Below, one piece after another: positions 11,339-19,218 of a stretch of DNA of 64,000 bases (the stretch's first letter is position 1; every line of letters begins with the position of its first letter). Under the pieces are notes generated by a model. The model made no database searches, was not told where the DNA came from, and saw nothing but the letters and a program-made list of their open reading frames with translations. Position numbers and translations under genes: made by a program. The DNA is taken from assembly GCF_026967985.1 (NCBI RefSeq), contig NZ_JAPVBJ010000009.1, positions 186,001 to 250,000 on the forward strand, in the 5' to 3' direction. Source of the stretch: Modestobacter sp. VKM Ac-2984. GTDB taxonomy: Bacteria > Actinomycetota > Actinomycetes > Mycobacteriales > Geodermatophilaceae.

Positions 11339-11506
11339 GCCGATCTCCTCCTTCCCGAGGTGTCGCGAGGGTCCTCGTCGCGGCGTCGTGACACCGTGAC
11401 CGGATCCCGACCCGATGGCCGTGCTGTGTACTGCGCCGGGGACATCCGGTGGATGCGCCGGGGACAACGTGTGGAACGGCTGTGGATGAGGCTTACAGCT
11501 CTGTAA

Positions 11507-11522
11507 CTACTAGATGTTGTGG
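11507..11522 (-). promoter_or_regulatory. NrdR box upstream of nrdR
   Basis: On the minus strand the site reads CCACAACATCTAGTAG. It keeps the conserved core of the NrdR box (C-w-A-n-A-T-n-T-w-G). The gene downstream encodes NrdR, so autoregulation of the nrdR-nrdJ operon is expected. The usual second box about 30 bp away was not found. Confidence 0.7.
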
Positions 11523-11621
11523 TGGAACCGTACGACCACCCCCACAGGTGTGCAAGCCCCGGGGTGCGTGTCGTCTTCCGCAACCGCCCCGAACGCCCCT
11601 CGGGACCCCTCTCGCCACAGC

Positions 11622-11646
11622 GCTGACCACCGGAGCGGTGGTCAGC
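11622..11646 (-). terminator. 10-bp hairpin downstream of the LysM gene
   Basis: Arms 11622-11631 (GCTGACCACC) and 11637-11646 are perfectly complementary around a 5-nt loop, about 120 bp past the LysM stop. Confidence 0.5.
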
Positions 11647-11765
11647 CACGCCCGACACACGGGCGCACCCCGTGACCGAGCCGGAGTCGGGATCCCCACG
11701 GGACGACGGGCGGCCGCCACCCCCACCACCCGCCGCGGTGCGCACCAACACCGCCAGCAGTCAGG

Positions 11766-12350
11766 TCAGGGCAGTTCGAGCACCTGGCCGGGGACGAGGT
11801 CGACGCCGGAGAGGCCGTTCACGTCCAGGAGCGCGTCGACGACGGCGCGCCGGTCCTCCTCCGGGGCGATCTCGCCCGCGATCGACCACAGGGTGTCCCC
11901 GGACTGGACGACGATCGTCGCCGAGCCGGCCAGTTCCAGACCCCCGCCGGCCTCCCCGGACTCGATCGCGACCGTCGCCGCGGCGACGGACATCCCGAAG
12001 GCGATGGACAGCCCGGCGATCACCCGGCGCCCTCGCCGGGTGAGGCGCAGCGGCACCTGCCCACCCGACTCCGCCGACGCCGCCCTGCCCGCGTGCCGCA
12101 CACGACCGGCACCACCCGCCGAGCCACCGTCCACGACACCGACCGAGCAGCCGGGGTGACCGTCCGTGCTGCCGAGCTCACGCCGGACCACCACCGACAG
12201 CGCCGGGCGCGGCGCCCGCGACAGCCGCACGGGCGGACGCTGACCCTCGGGCCGGGACGAAGGTGCCACCGGCCCCGCCCCTGGGAACGGGAGCACGACC
12301 GCCATCGAGGCCGGGGCGGCGACGGGGCGCTCGAGCTGCGGAATGGCCAT
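11766..12350 (-). CDS. SOS-linked LysM protein, probable cell-division inhibitor
   Basis: A 194-residue protein with a basic, Pro-rich N-terminal half, one membrane segment (about residues 110-130, RVIAGLSIAFGMSVAAATVAI) and a C-terminal LysM domain (about 145-194: ATIVVQSGDTLWSIAGEI...LVPGQVLELP) that binds peptidoglycan outside the membrane. It is divergent from lexA and has LexA boxes in its promoter. This is the arrangement of the SOS-induced division suppressors YneA of Bacillus and its actinobacterial counterparts. The role of pausing division during DNA damage is inferred from that context and the membrane/LysM architecture. Confidence 0.75.
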   Translation of the reverse strand: MAIPQLERPVAAPASMAVVLPFPGAGPVAPSSRPEGQRPPVRLSRAPRPALSVVVRRELGSTDGHPGCSVGVVDGGSAGGAGRVRHAGRAASAESGGQVPLRLTRRGRRVIAGLSIAFGMSVAAATVAIESGEAGGGLELAGSATIVVQSGDTLWSIAGEIAPEEDRRAVVDALLDVNGLSGVDLVPGQVLELP

Positions 12351-12383
12351 CGGGTGCTCCAGGGGTCTCGGTGCCGGGCTCGG

Positions 12384-12416
12384 TCGAACGCACGTTCGAT
12401 TCGAACGTGTGTGCGA
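12384..12416 (-). promoter_or_regulatory. Two adjacent LexA boxes in front of the LysM gene
   Basis: TCGAACGCACGTTCGA (12384-12399) fits the actinobacterial SOS box TCGAAC-N4-GTTCGA. A second copy, TCGAACGTGTGTGCGA (12401-12416), has one mismatch. They lie 34-66 bp upstream of the LysM start. Confidence 0.85.
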
Positions 12417-12463
12417 TGTCTACCGCACACCACCGACAAGAACACCCCGACACGACGGGTTCT

Positions 12464-12479
12464 TCGAACACCTGTTTGA
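12464..12479 (+). promoter_or_regulatory. LexA box in front of lexA
   Basis: TCGAACACCTGTTTGA matches TCGAAC-N4-GTTYGA and lies 139 bp upstream of the lexA start, supporting autorepression. Confidence 0.88.
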
Positions 12480-12617
12480 ACGAAGGCGTCCGGGGCGATA
12501 CGGTTCCCAAGCGATCGAGGACGGCGTCCACGGTCCGGCTCGCCGTGGTGACACGGCGGTCGGCACGGCAGGGCGCCACCGGGAACTGCTGCCCAGGCAG
12601 CCGGACGAGGAGGACAC

Positions 12618-13445
12618 ATGGCGGTCGACGGCCCGAAGGCGCGCGGCGGCAAGAGCCCTTCGCGGCGTGGAGCGGCCGCGTCGGTATCCGCCGACGGTGC
12701 AGCGCCGACGACCGCCGCGGGAGCGGGCGCCGCGGTGCGCGAGTTCCCCGACCGGGCCGCGGACGGCGACGGTCTGACCCAGCGGCAGCGGCGGGTGCTC
12801 GAGGTCATCCGCGACTCCATCGAGCGCCGTGGCTATCCGCCCTCGGTGCGCGAGATCGGGGAGGCGGTCGGCCTCTCCTCCGCTTCGTCGGTGGCCCACC
12901 AGCTGTCCGTGCTGCAGCGCAAGGGGTGGCTGCGCCGTGACCCGAACCGGCCCCGCGCCCTCGACGTGCGCTTGCCCGGCGACAGCTCCGCATCGACGAC
13001 GAACGAGGCCGCCGCCGAGGCACTGGCCGGGTCCGGTGCGGGCAGTGGTGTCGACGACGCCTCGGCTCCCCGACCCACGTACGTGCCCCTCGTCGGGCGG
13101 ATCGCCGCCGGTGGCCCGGTGCTGGCCGAGCAGGCGGTCGAGGACGTCTTCCCGCTCCCCCGGGAACTGGTCGGTGACGGCACCCTCTTCATGCTGAAGG
13201 TCGCGGGTGACTCGATGGTCGATGCGGCGATCTGCGACGGCGACTGGGTCGTCGTCCGGCAGCAGCCGACCGCGGAGAACGGCGAGATCGTCGCCGCGAT
13301 GATCGATGGCGAGGCGACGGTGAAGACCTACAAGCGGCGCGACGGGCACGTGTGGCTGCTGCCGCACAACGCCGCCTACGAGCCGATCCCCGGCGATGAC
13401 GCCACGGTCCTCGGCCGGGTCGTCACCGTGCTCCGCCGGGTCTGA
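12618..13445 (+). CDS. lexA: LexA repressor, SOS regulator
   Basis: A 275-residue repressor that undergoes RecA-stimulated self-cleavage. The first 50 residues are a Gly/Ala-rich extension common in actinobacteria. The winged HTH is at about 52-118 ([37 protein letters not shown]). The cleavage site is the Ala164-Gly165 bond in VGRIAAGGP, and the catalytic dyad is Ser199 (VAGDSMVDA) and Lys236 (EATVKTYKR). GAGG precedes the ATG at 12618. It is divergent from the LysM gene, and both promoters carry LexA boxes. A hairpin terminator follows the gene. Confidence 0.97.
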   Translation: MAVDGPKARGGKSPSRRGAAASVSADGAAPTTAAGAGAAVREFPDRAADGDGLTQRQRRVLEVIRDSIERRGYPPSVREIGEAVGLSSASSVAHQLSVLQRKGWLRRDPNRPRALDVRLPGDSSASTTNEAAAEALAGSGAGSGVDDASAPRPTYVPLVGRIAAGGPVLAEQAVEDVFPLPRELVGDGTLFMLKVAGDSMVDAAICDGDWVVVRQQPTAENGEIVAAMIDGEATVKTYKRRDGHVWLLPHNAAYEPIPGDDATVLGRVVTVLRRV

Positions 13446-13457
13446 CCTCCGCCGGGA

Positions 13458-13484
13458 GCGCCGGGCCGCCGTGCGGCCCGGCGC
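13458..13484 (+). terminator. 12-bp hairpin downstream of lexA
   Basis: Arms 13458-13469 and 13473-13484 are perfectly complementary around the loop CGT, starting 13 bp after the lexA stop. Confidence 0.7.
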
Positions 13485-13555
13485 GCATCGGGTGCCGCTC
13501 GGCCCTCAGGTCCGAGTCGTCATCCGCTCCGGTTCGTGGGCGAGCCAGGCGCTGA

Positions 13556-14620
13556 TCAGGCCGGGCGCCGCCGGATCTTGCCGCCGATCCACACCGACAC
13601 GGTGGCCACGACTGCGGCGATGACGCCGGCCGTGAGCGGGGGTACCCCACCGGCGGTCGCCAGCGACCCGGCGGCGGCCTCGGTGGCCGGCGGCGGCGCC
13701 GGCGCCGTCGGGGTACCGGCAGCGGGCACCAGGGTCACCGCCCCGGGCAGCCCCTCCCCGGCGACGAGCAGGTCCCGGTCGTTGGCCGCGAAGGCAATGG
13801 CCTCGCCCTGGGGCGCCTCCGGCAGCGGCACGCGCACCGGGGGTCCGGCCAGCGCCCCGGCGACGTCCGAGCCGCTCAGCGGCCAGACGTAGGCGTCGGT
13901 ATAGGTGCGCAGGGCGATCCGCGAGCCGTCGGCGGACACCGCGCCACCGGTGACCAGCAACTGGCCGGCCCGGCCCACGGGACCGCCAGGCGTGCCGGTC
14001 AACGTGAACCCGAGCCCGGTCACCTTGCTCATCGGCACGGTGGCCCCGTCGGTGAGGGGTGCATCGGGGCGGTACACGGAGCTGGCGCCGAGCACCTCCT
14101 TGGTCACCAGGTACGGGGTGCCGTCGGGCGCGAGCAGCAGCGCCTCTGCGTCGTGCGGGCCGTCGGGGTAGGTCAACCTGCTCAGCAGGGTGGTCCCGTC
14201 GGGGCGAAGGCCGATCAGCGCGACCGTCTCGCGGCTCTGCGCGTTGTCGCCGATGTCGGCCAACCAGATGGTGCCGTCCGCGGCGAGGGCGAGGTCCTCG
14301 GGGTCGTAGGGGTCGACCTCTGCGGTGCGCACCTCCCCCACCGCGCAGGCACCGTCGAGCACGAGCACCTCGGCGCGGTCGCCGCCGTCGTTCATGGCGA
14401 GCATCGCCTCGCCGGCGCTGGCCAGGCCGGAGATCTCCGGGAGCCGCGGGTCGGTGATCTCGCACCGGGTCACGGGCTCGCCGAACGAGGTGACAGTGTC
14501 ATCGGCGGCCGCCGACCCGGCGGGCAGCAAGACCAGCAGGCCGACGGGCGCGCCGAGGACGGCGCCGACCGCCCTGCGGCGGATGGCGCGACTACGCCTG
14601 GGATCGGCCGACTCTGGCAC
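13556..14620 (-). CDS. Secreted/membrane-anchored beta-propeller-like protein
   Basis: A 354-residue protein read from GTG 14620 (VPESADPRRSRAIRRR), a basic N-terminus followed by a hydrophobic signal segment ending AAADDT. The body has repeated blade-like strands (EDLALAADGTIWLADIGDNAQSR, DAEALLLAPDGTPYLVTKE, AVSADGSRIALRTYTDAYVWPL) as in six-bladed propellers. The C-terminus is a Pro/Ala/Thr linker, then one membrane helix (GVIAAVVATVSVWIGG) and RRRP, so it is anchored with the propeller outside. The specific function is unknown. The start overlaps the end of the PAP2 gene by 29 bp, suggesting co-translation. Confidence 0.7.
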   Translation of the reverse strand: MPESADPRRSRAIRRRAVGAVLGAPVGLLVLLPAGSAAADDTVTSFGEPVTRCEITDPRLPEISGLASAGEAMLAMNDGGDRAEVLVLDGACAVGEVRTAEVDPYDPEDLALAADGTIWLADIGDNAQSRETVALIGLRPDGTTLLSRLTYPDGPHDAEALLLAPDGTPYLVTKEVLGASSVYRPDAPLTDGATVPMSKVTGLGFTLTGTPGGPVGRAGQLLVTGGAVSADGSRIALRTYTDAYVWPLSGSDVAGALAGPPVRVPLPEAPQGEAIAFAANDRDLLVAGEGLPGAVTLVPAAGTPTAPAPPPATEAAAGSLATAGGVPPLTAGVIAAVVATVSVWIGGKIRRRPA

Positions 14621-15320
14621 GAACCCAGCGTGACATTCCGAGGGCGTCGAGTCCGTGAACCACGCCCAGCAGCAGCAGCCCGACCGACAGCCCGACCACG
14701 GCATCGGTGACCCAGTGGAAGTCCAGCGCCACCATGGCCACACCTGTCGCCACCGGCCCCAGCACGCTCAGCACCCAGGTGGCACGCTGCACGGCCGGTG
14801 GCAGGCCGAACTCCACGGCCTGCCACCGGGCCACCCCCCACATCAGGACCGCGTTCGCCACGTGCCCCGAGGGGTAGCTGGCCCCGTCCAGGTGGAAGAA
14901 CGACCCGGGGAACGCCGGGGCCGTGCGACCGGTGCCCCACTTGAACGCGTAGACCACGGTGGTGAGCAGGGCGAGCGCGACGACCACCCGGACCAGGGGC
15001 ACCAGCGTCCGCTGCCGCACGGCCAGCCAGCCGACCAGGCCGGCGAGCACGACGAGGATCGTCACCCGCCCGCCGATCTGGGTGACGACCCAGATCGGCC
15101 AGTAGGCCCAGGAGTCCCGAAGCGCCCAGACGCTGGTCACCTCGGACACCCGCAGGTCCAGCCGCTCCAGCCACCCGCGGCTGAGCAGGTTGGCGGTCAC
15201 CCCGACGGTGACGAGGGCGGCGAGGACGAGCAGCCACCACGGCGGCCGACCCACCCCGATGACGGGTGCAGCCGGTCGGCCACCGGTGGCCGCGTCCCGG
15301 TCCACCGCTCCCCTGGTCAC
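14592..15320 (-). CDS. PAP2-family membrane protein with atypical catalytic motifs
   Basis: A 242-residue integral membrane protein with about six hydrophobic segments and PAP2 phosphatase motifs: KWGTGRTAP (motif 1), YPSGH (motif 2) and DFHWVTD (motif 3). PAP2 enzymes dephosphorylate lipid phosphates such as undecaprenyl pyrophosphate or phosphatidic acid. The central His of PSGH and the His-x3-Asp are present. The Arg of K-x6-RP is Ala here (K-x6-AP), and the SR of SR-x5-H is replaced by AM, so activity is uncertain. GTG 15320 starts the frame. The following propeller gene overlaps it. Confidence 0.82.
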   Translation of the reverse strand: MTRGAVDRDAATGGRPAAPVIGVGRPPWWLLVLAALVTVGVTANLLSRGWLERLDLRVSEVTSVWALRDSWAYWPIWVVTQIGGRVTILVVLAGLVGWLAVRQRTLVPLVRVVVALALLTTVVYAFKWGTGRTAPAFPGSFFHLDGASYPSGHVANAVLMWGVARWQAVEFGLPPAVQRATWVLSVLGPVATGVAMVALDFHWVTDAVVGLSVGLLLLGVVHGLDALGMSRWVRARVGRSQA

Positions 15321-15421
15321 CGCCTCACGGTACCGGGGCGCCGTGACCTGCTCGTGATCCGACGGGCCTGCTCAGAGGTCCGACGAGCACGGTCACCCGG
15401 CGGGGAGCGGCAGGGCCTCGG

Positions 15422-16918
15422 TCAGACCTCGGCGGCAGGTGCGGTGAAACCGTCCAGCTGGGCGGCCAGGCCGGCGTCGACGCGCGCGGTCAACCGGGTC
15501 CCGGTGGCCTCGTGCGCCTCCTCGACGACCTCGCCGTCGCGGTGCACCCGAGCGACCAGGTCACCCCGGTCGTAGGGCACGAGGACCTCGACGTCGATGT
15601 GCGGGTGCGGGAGCCGCTGGGCGATCACGTCGCGGAGCGCCTCGATGCCCTCACCGGTCCGGGCCGAGACCCACATCGCCCCGGGGAGGGCCTGGCGAAG
15701 CGCCAGCATGTCCTCCTCGGTCATGGCGTCGACCTTGTTCACGACGATCAGCTCCGGGACGGCGGACGCGTCGATCTCGTTGAGCACCGTGTGCACGGCG
15801 TCGATCTGGCCCAGCGGGTCGGAGTCGGAACCGTCGACGACGTGCACGAGCAGGTCGGCGTCGGCCACCTCCTCCAGCGTGGAGCGGAACGCGTCGACCA
15901 ACTGGTGCGGCAGGTGGCGCACGAAGCCGACGGTGTCGGTCATCGTGTACTCGCGCCCCTCGGGGGTGTGCGCGCGGCGGACCGTCGGGTCCAGGGTGGC
16001 GAACAGCGCGTCCTGGACCAGCACGCCGGCCCCGGTGAGCTGGTTGAGCAGGCTGGACTTGCCGGCGTTGGTGTAACCGGCGATCGCCACGCTCGGCGTC
16101 GCGTTGCGGTCGCGGGAGTTCCGCTGCGTCGTGCGGGCGGTCGCCATGCCGGCGATCTCCTTGCGCAGCTTGCTCACCCGGGAACGGATCCGGCGCCGGT
16201 CGGTCTCGATCTTCGTCTCACCCGGACCACGGGTGCCGATGCCGCCACCGCCGGCGACCCGGCCACCGGCCTGCCGGCTCAGCGACTCACCCCAGCCGCG
16301 CAGCCGGGGCAGCATGTACTGCATCTGGGCCAGCTCGACCTGGGCCTTGCCCTCCCGGCTGGTTGCGTGCTGGGCGAAGATGTCCAGGATCAGGGCGGTC
16401 CGGTCGACCACCTTGACCTTGAGCACCTTCTCCAGCTGGTTGAGCTGACCCGGGGCCAGCTCCCCGTCGCAGATCACGGTGTCCGCGCCGGTCGCGGCGA
16501 CCACCTCGCGCAGCTCGGCTGCCTTGCCCGAGCCGACGTAGGTGGCCGGGTCCGGCTTGTCCCGGCGCTGCATCAGCGCATCGAGCACCTGGGAACCGGC
16601 GGTCTCGGCCAGTGCGGCGAGCTCGGTCAGCGAACGCTGCGCGTCGGCCGCCGTGCCCTCGGTCCAGACGCCCACCAGGACGACCCGCTCCAGGCGGAGC
16701 TGCCGGTACTCGACCTCCGTGACGTCGGTGAGCTCGGTGCCGAGACCCGCGACGCGGCGGAGGGCACCCCGCTCCTCCTTGACGTAGGAGCCGGTGGTGT
16801 CACCATCGGCGTCCCACTGACCCGACGGCGCCGGCCGGGTGTCGGGCAGGCTGGCGCGGGCCTTGTCGGCCCGGGCCTCTGCATCGTCGAGGATCGCGCG
16901 GTTCTGGGCTGTCGTCAT
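15422..16918 (-). CDS. hflX: GTPase HflX
   Basis: A 498-residue ribosome-binding GTPase involved in rescue or splitting of stalled ribosomes under stress. The N-terminal HflX domain (about 75-240: DPATYVGSGKAAEL, LNQLEKVLKVKVVDRTALILDIFAQHA) is followed by a Gly-rich segment (GGGGIGTRGPGETKIETDRRRI) and the G domain, with G1 GYTNAGKSS, G3 DTVGF and G4 NKVD. The C-terminal domain includes YDRGDLVARVHRDG. ATG 16918 (MTTAQNR) is chosen over upstream in-frame starts that run into intergenic sequence. It is monocistronic on the minus strand. Confidence 0.96.
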   Translation of the reverse strand: MTTAQNRAILDDAEARADKARASLPDTRPAPSGQWDADGDTTGSYVKEERGALRRVAGLGTELTDVTEVEYRQLRLERVVLVGVWTEGTAADAQRSLTELAALAETAGSQVLDALMQRRDKPDPATYVGSGKAAELREVVAATGADTVICDGELAPGQLNQLEKVLKVKVVDRTALILDIFAQHATSREGKAQVELAQMQYMLPRLRGWGESLSRQAGGRVAGGGGIGTRGPGETKIETDRRRIRSRVSKLRKEIAGMATARTTQRNSRDRNATPSVAIAGYTNAGKSSLLNQLTGAGVLVQDALFATLDPTVRRAHTPEGREYTMTDTVGFVRHLPHQLVDAFRSTLEEVADADLLVHVVDGSDSDPLGQIDAVHTVLNEIDASAVPELIVVNKVDAMTEEDMLALRQALPGAMWVSARTGEGIEALRDVIAQRLPHPHIDVEVLVPYDRGDLVARVHRDGEVVEEAHEATGTRLTARVDAGLAAQLDGFTAPAAEV

Positions 16919-16967
16919 CGTCTCCAGCGTGGCATGCCCCTGCGCGTGGGGCGAGCGACTTGTCACA

Positions 16968-17537
16968 TCACCTGTTGTCATCGCCGGGTACAACACCGGA
17001 GACCTCCGGATGCATCCCCAGGTAGAGCGACCAGCGCTCGGCGCCCGGGTCCGCCGGCCGGGTGGCGTACTCGTCCAGCAGCCGGTGCAGCCGCTCCCGG
17101 AACTCGGCCAGGTCCGCCGCGCCCAGTCGCAGGCCCAGCCGGGTGCTCTCCAGCCGGCTCTCCCCCACGGCGGCGACCTCCTCCAGGAAGGCGGCGAGCG
17201 CGGCGTCCCGGGCGGCCCCCGAGGCACCGGCGCCGTCCATCAGCCAGCTCTTCCCGGTCGCCCGGTACGGCACCTCCCGGGCTCCACGGGCGCCGCGCCG
17301 CACCTCCTCGGCGGCGAGGAAACCGGTGTCGACCAGGGTCCGGACGTGGTGCAGCACCGTGGCGGGGTTGCGGCCCAGCCGGGCGGCGATCTCCTTGTTG
17401 GTCAGCGCCTCGTCCAGGCACAGCCGCAGGATCCGCAACCGGACGGCGGAGGCCAGGGCGCGCGCCTCGGCATCGGTGGCCGGACGGTGTTCGCCGGCGA
17501 TCCGTCGTGCTCCCGCGCCGGCCTCCGCCTCACCCAT
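16968..17537 (-). CDS. ArsR-type winged-helix regulator
   Basis: A 189-residue regulator read from ATG 17537 (MGEAEAG). The wHTH is at about 30-90 (ASAVRLRILRLCLDEALTNKEIAARLGRNPATVLHHVRTLVDTGF, here split by description). It is followed by an arm with a conserved REVPYRATGKSW and a helical C-terminal part with a Leu-rich dimerisation segment. The last residues include SLYLGMHPE. It is divergent from an MFS transporter starting 70 bp away, which it probably represses. The ligand is unknown. A GATTG-N8-CAATC inverted repeat (17570-17587) lies in the shared promoter region and could be its operator. Confidence 0.85.
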   Translation of the reverse strand: MGEAEAGAGARRIAGEHRPATDAEARALASAVRLRILRLCLDEALTNKEIAARLGRNPATVLHHVRTLVDTGFLAAEEVRRGARGAREVPYRATGKSWLMDGAGASGAARDAALAAFLEEVAAVGESRLESTRLGLRLGAADLAEFRERLHRLLDEYATRPADPGAERWSLYLGMHPEVSGVVPGDDNR

Positions 17538-17569
17538 CCCGGCAGCGTAGGCCGTCGGCCCGAGACAGT

Positions 17570-17587
17570 GATTGACATCCCCCAATC
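17570..17587. promoter_or_regulatory. Candidate operator between ArsR-type gene and MFS gene
   Basis: Inverted repeat GATTG-ACATCCCC-CAATC within the 69-bp divergent promoter region. It contains a TTGACA hexamer, but no good -10 follows it on the plus strand. Confidence 0.35.
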
Positions 17588-17606
17588 GGTACGTGAGGCT
17601 GCGCCG

Positions 17607-18920
17607 GTGACCCGCGACCGGAACCTGCTGCGGCACCGCGACTTCCGTCAGCTGTGGGCCGCCGAGACGGTCAGCCAGCTCGGCACCCAGGTCACCCTGC
17701 TCGCCCTGCCCGTGCTGGCGGTCTCGCTGCTGGACGCGACGCCGCTGGAGATGGGCGTGCTGACCGCGCTGGAGACCGCCGCCTTCCTGCTCATCGGCCT
17801 CCCGGCCGGTGCGTGGGTCGACCGCTGGCGACGGCGCCGGGTGCTGGTCACCGCCGACCTGGCGCGGGCCGCCGTGCTGGCGACCCTGCCGATCGCCTAC
17901 GTCCTCGACGTCCTCACCCTGGGGCAGCTGTTCGTCGTCGCAGCGGCCACCGGCACGGCCACGGTCTTCTTCGACGTCGCCTACCAGAGCTACCTGCCCG
18001 AGCTGGTCGACCGCGACCAGCTCGTCGACGGCAACGGCAAGCTGGAGGCGAGCCGGGCCGTCGCCCAGGTGGCCGGTCCGGGCATCACCGGCGTGCTGCT
18101 GCGGGTGCTGGGCGCCCCCCTGCTGATCGCCGTCGACGCGGCGTCCTTCCTGCTCTCGGCGTTCTTCATCGGGCGGATCCAGCGCCCGGACACCGTCCCC
18201 GACCGGGCCGGGCGGCGGTCGTTGCGCGCCGAGATCGGCGAGGGGCTGTCCTTCGTCGTCCACCAGCCGCTGCTCCGCCGGATCGTCGCCTGCACCGGCA
18301 CGTCGAACCTCTTCTCCACGATCACCACGACCCTGCTGGTGCTCTACGCACTGCGCCGGCTGGAGCTGTCCGAGAGCGTGCTCGGGCTGGTCTTCTCCGC
18401 CGGCGCCGTGGGTGGCCTGGTCGGCGCGGCGACGGCGGCGCGCTTCGCCCGCAGCGTCGGGGAGGGCCGGGCGATCCCGCTGGCGATCATGGTGCTGGTG
18501 CCGTTCGCCGCGCTCACGCCACTGGCCGCCGTCGGCGCCCCGCTGGTGTTCCTGACGCTCGGGCAGTTCGGCTTCAGCTGGGCGGTGGTGGTCTACAACA
18601 TCACCCAGGTCAGCTTCCGGCAGCGGCTGTGCCCGCCGGCGCTGCTGGGCCGGATGAACGCCTCGGTGCGCTTCATCGTGTTCGGCACCATGCCGCTCGG
18701 CGGGCTGCTCGGCGGTGTCCTGGGCACGTGGCTCGGGGTGCTGCCCGCGCTGTGGATCGCCGCCGGCGGTCAGGTCCTGGCGGCCGGCTGGGTGGTGCTG
18801 AGCCCCCTGATCCGGATGCGCGACCTGCCCGAGGGGCCGGACCTCCCGGCGTCCGCCGTGACGACCGTGCCCGAGGCCCGGGCACCCACCGCCGGCAGCG
18901 ACCCCGAACGCTCCGGCTGA
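17607..18920 (+). CDS. MFS transporter (enterobactin-exporter/macrolide-efflux type)
   Basis: A 437-residue membrane protein from GTG 17607 (VTRDRNLLRHRDFRQLWAAETVSQLG), the typical start of the DHA3 group of MFS exporters. About twelve hydrophobic segments are visible, with the cytoplasmic loop GAWVDRWRRRRVL after helix 2 and a basic loop around residue 205. An alternative GTG 13 codons upstream (17568) is possible but would overlap the putative operator. Drug or siderophore efflux is the family role; the substrate is unknown. It is divergent from the ArsR-type regulator and ends at a hairpin that begins right after the stop. Confidence 0.88.
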   Translation: MTRDRNLLRHRDFRQLWAAETVSQLGTQVTLLALPVLAVSLLDATPLEMGVLTALETAAFLLIGLPAGAWVDRWRRRRVLVTADLARAAVLATLPIAYVLDVLTLGQLFVVAAATGTATVFFDVAYQSYLPELVDRDQLVDGNGKLEASRAVAQVAGPGITGVLLRVLGAPLLIAVDAASFLLSAFFIGRIQRPDTVPDRAGRRSLRAEIGEGLSFVVHQPLLRRIVACTGTSNLFSTITTTLLVLYALRRLELSESVLGLVFSAGAVGGLVGAATAARFARSVGEGRAIPLAIMVLVPFAALTPLAAVGAPLVFLTLGQFGFSWAVVVYNITQVSFRQRLCPPALLGRMNASVRFIVFGTMPLGGLLGGVLGTWLGVLPALWIAAGGQVLAAGWVVLSPLIRMRDLPEGPDLPASAVTTVPEARAPTAGSDPERSG

Positions 18921-18948
18921 GCACCCGGCCGGTTGGCCGGCCGGGTGC
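18921..18948 (+). terminator. 12-bp hairpin directly after the MFS stop
   Basis: Arms 18921-18932 and 18937-18948 are perfectly complementary around TTGG, adjacent to the TGA at 18918-18920. Confidence 0.65.
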
Positions 18949-18992
18949 CGGGTAGGGCGGCGTGGCACGGTCCACCGCTCGAGAGGACGACG

Positions 18993-19193
18993 ATGACCAG
19001 CCCTGACGAGGAGCTCGACGACCCCGGCCGCGACCCCGCCGGCCTCGACCCGCCGCGCAACGTCTTCGGCGGCGCCGACCAGGACACCGGCCGCGGCGCT
19101 CCCCGCGGCACCGGGAACGTCGGGCCCGGCGACAAGCCCGAGGCGCCCACCGACGACCCGGAGACGCGGGCCGACGAGCCCGACCGACCCTGA
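18993..19193 (+). CDS. Small acidic disordered protein
   Basis: A 66-residue open frame from ATG 18993 with GAGAGG upstream. It is rich in Asp, Glu, Gly and Pro (MTSPDEELDDPGRDPAGLDP start) with no hydrophobic core, so it should be intrinsically disordered. It lies between the MFS terminator and the convergent dapF. Codon bias and a plausible ribosome-binding site support expression, but no family is recognised. Confidence 0.5.
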   Translation: MTSPDEELDDPGRDPAGLDPPRNVFGGADQDTGRGAPRGTGNVGPGDKPEAPTDDPETRADEPDRP

Positions 19194-19218
19194 CCCGCGT
19201 CCGGCATGGCCGGGACCC

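Larger units (their letters stand above)
11339..11765. other. Gene-free region between nrdR and the LysM gene
   Basis: This 427-bp stretch holds the nrdR promoter region with an NrdR box and, further right, a hairpin that probably ends the LysM transcript. No gene is seen in any frame. Confidence 0.6.

Noticed and set aside
17572-17577. TTGACA as -35 of the MFS gene
   Set aside because: No -10 hexamer at 16-18 bp; the hexamer is better explained as part of the inverted repeat.
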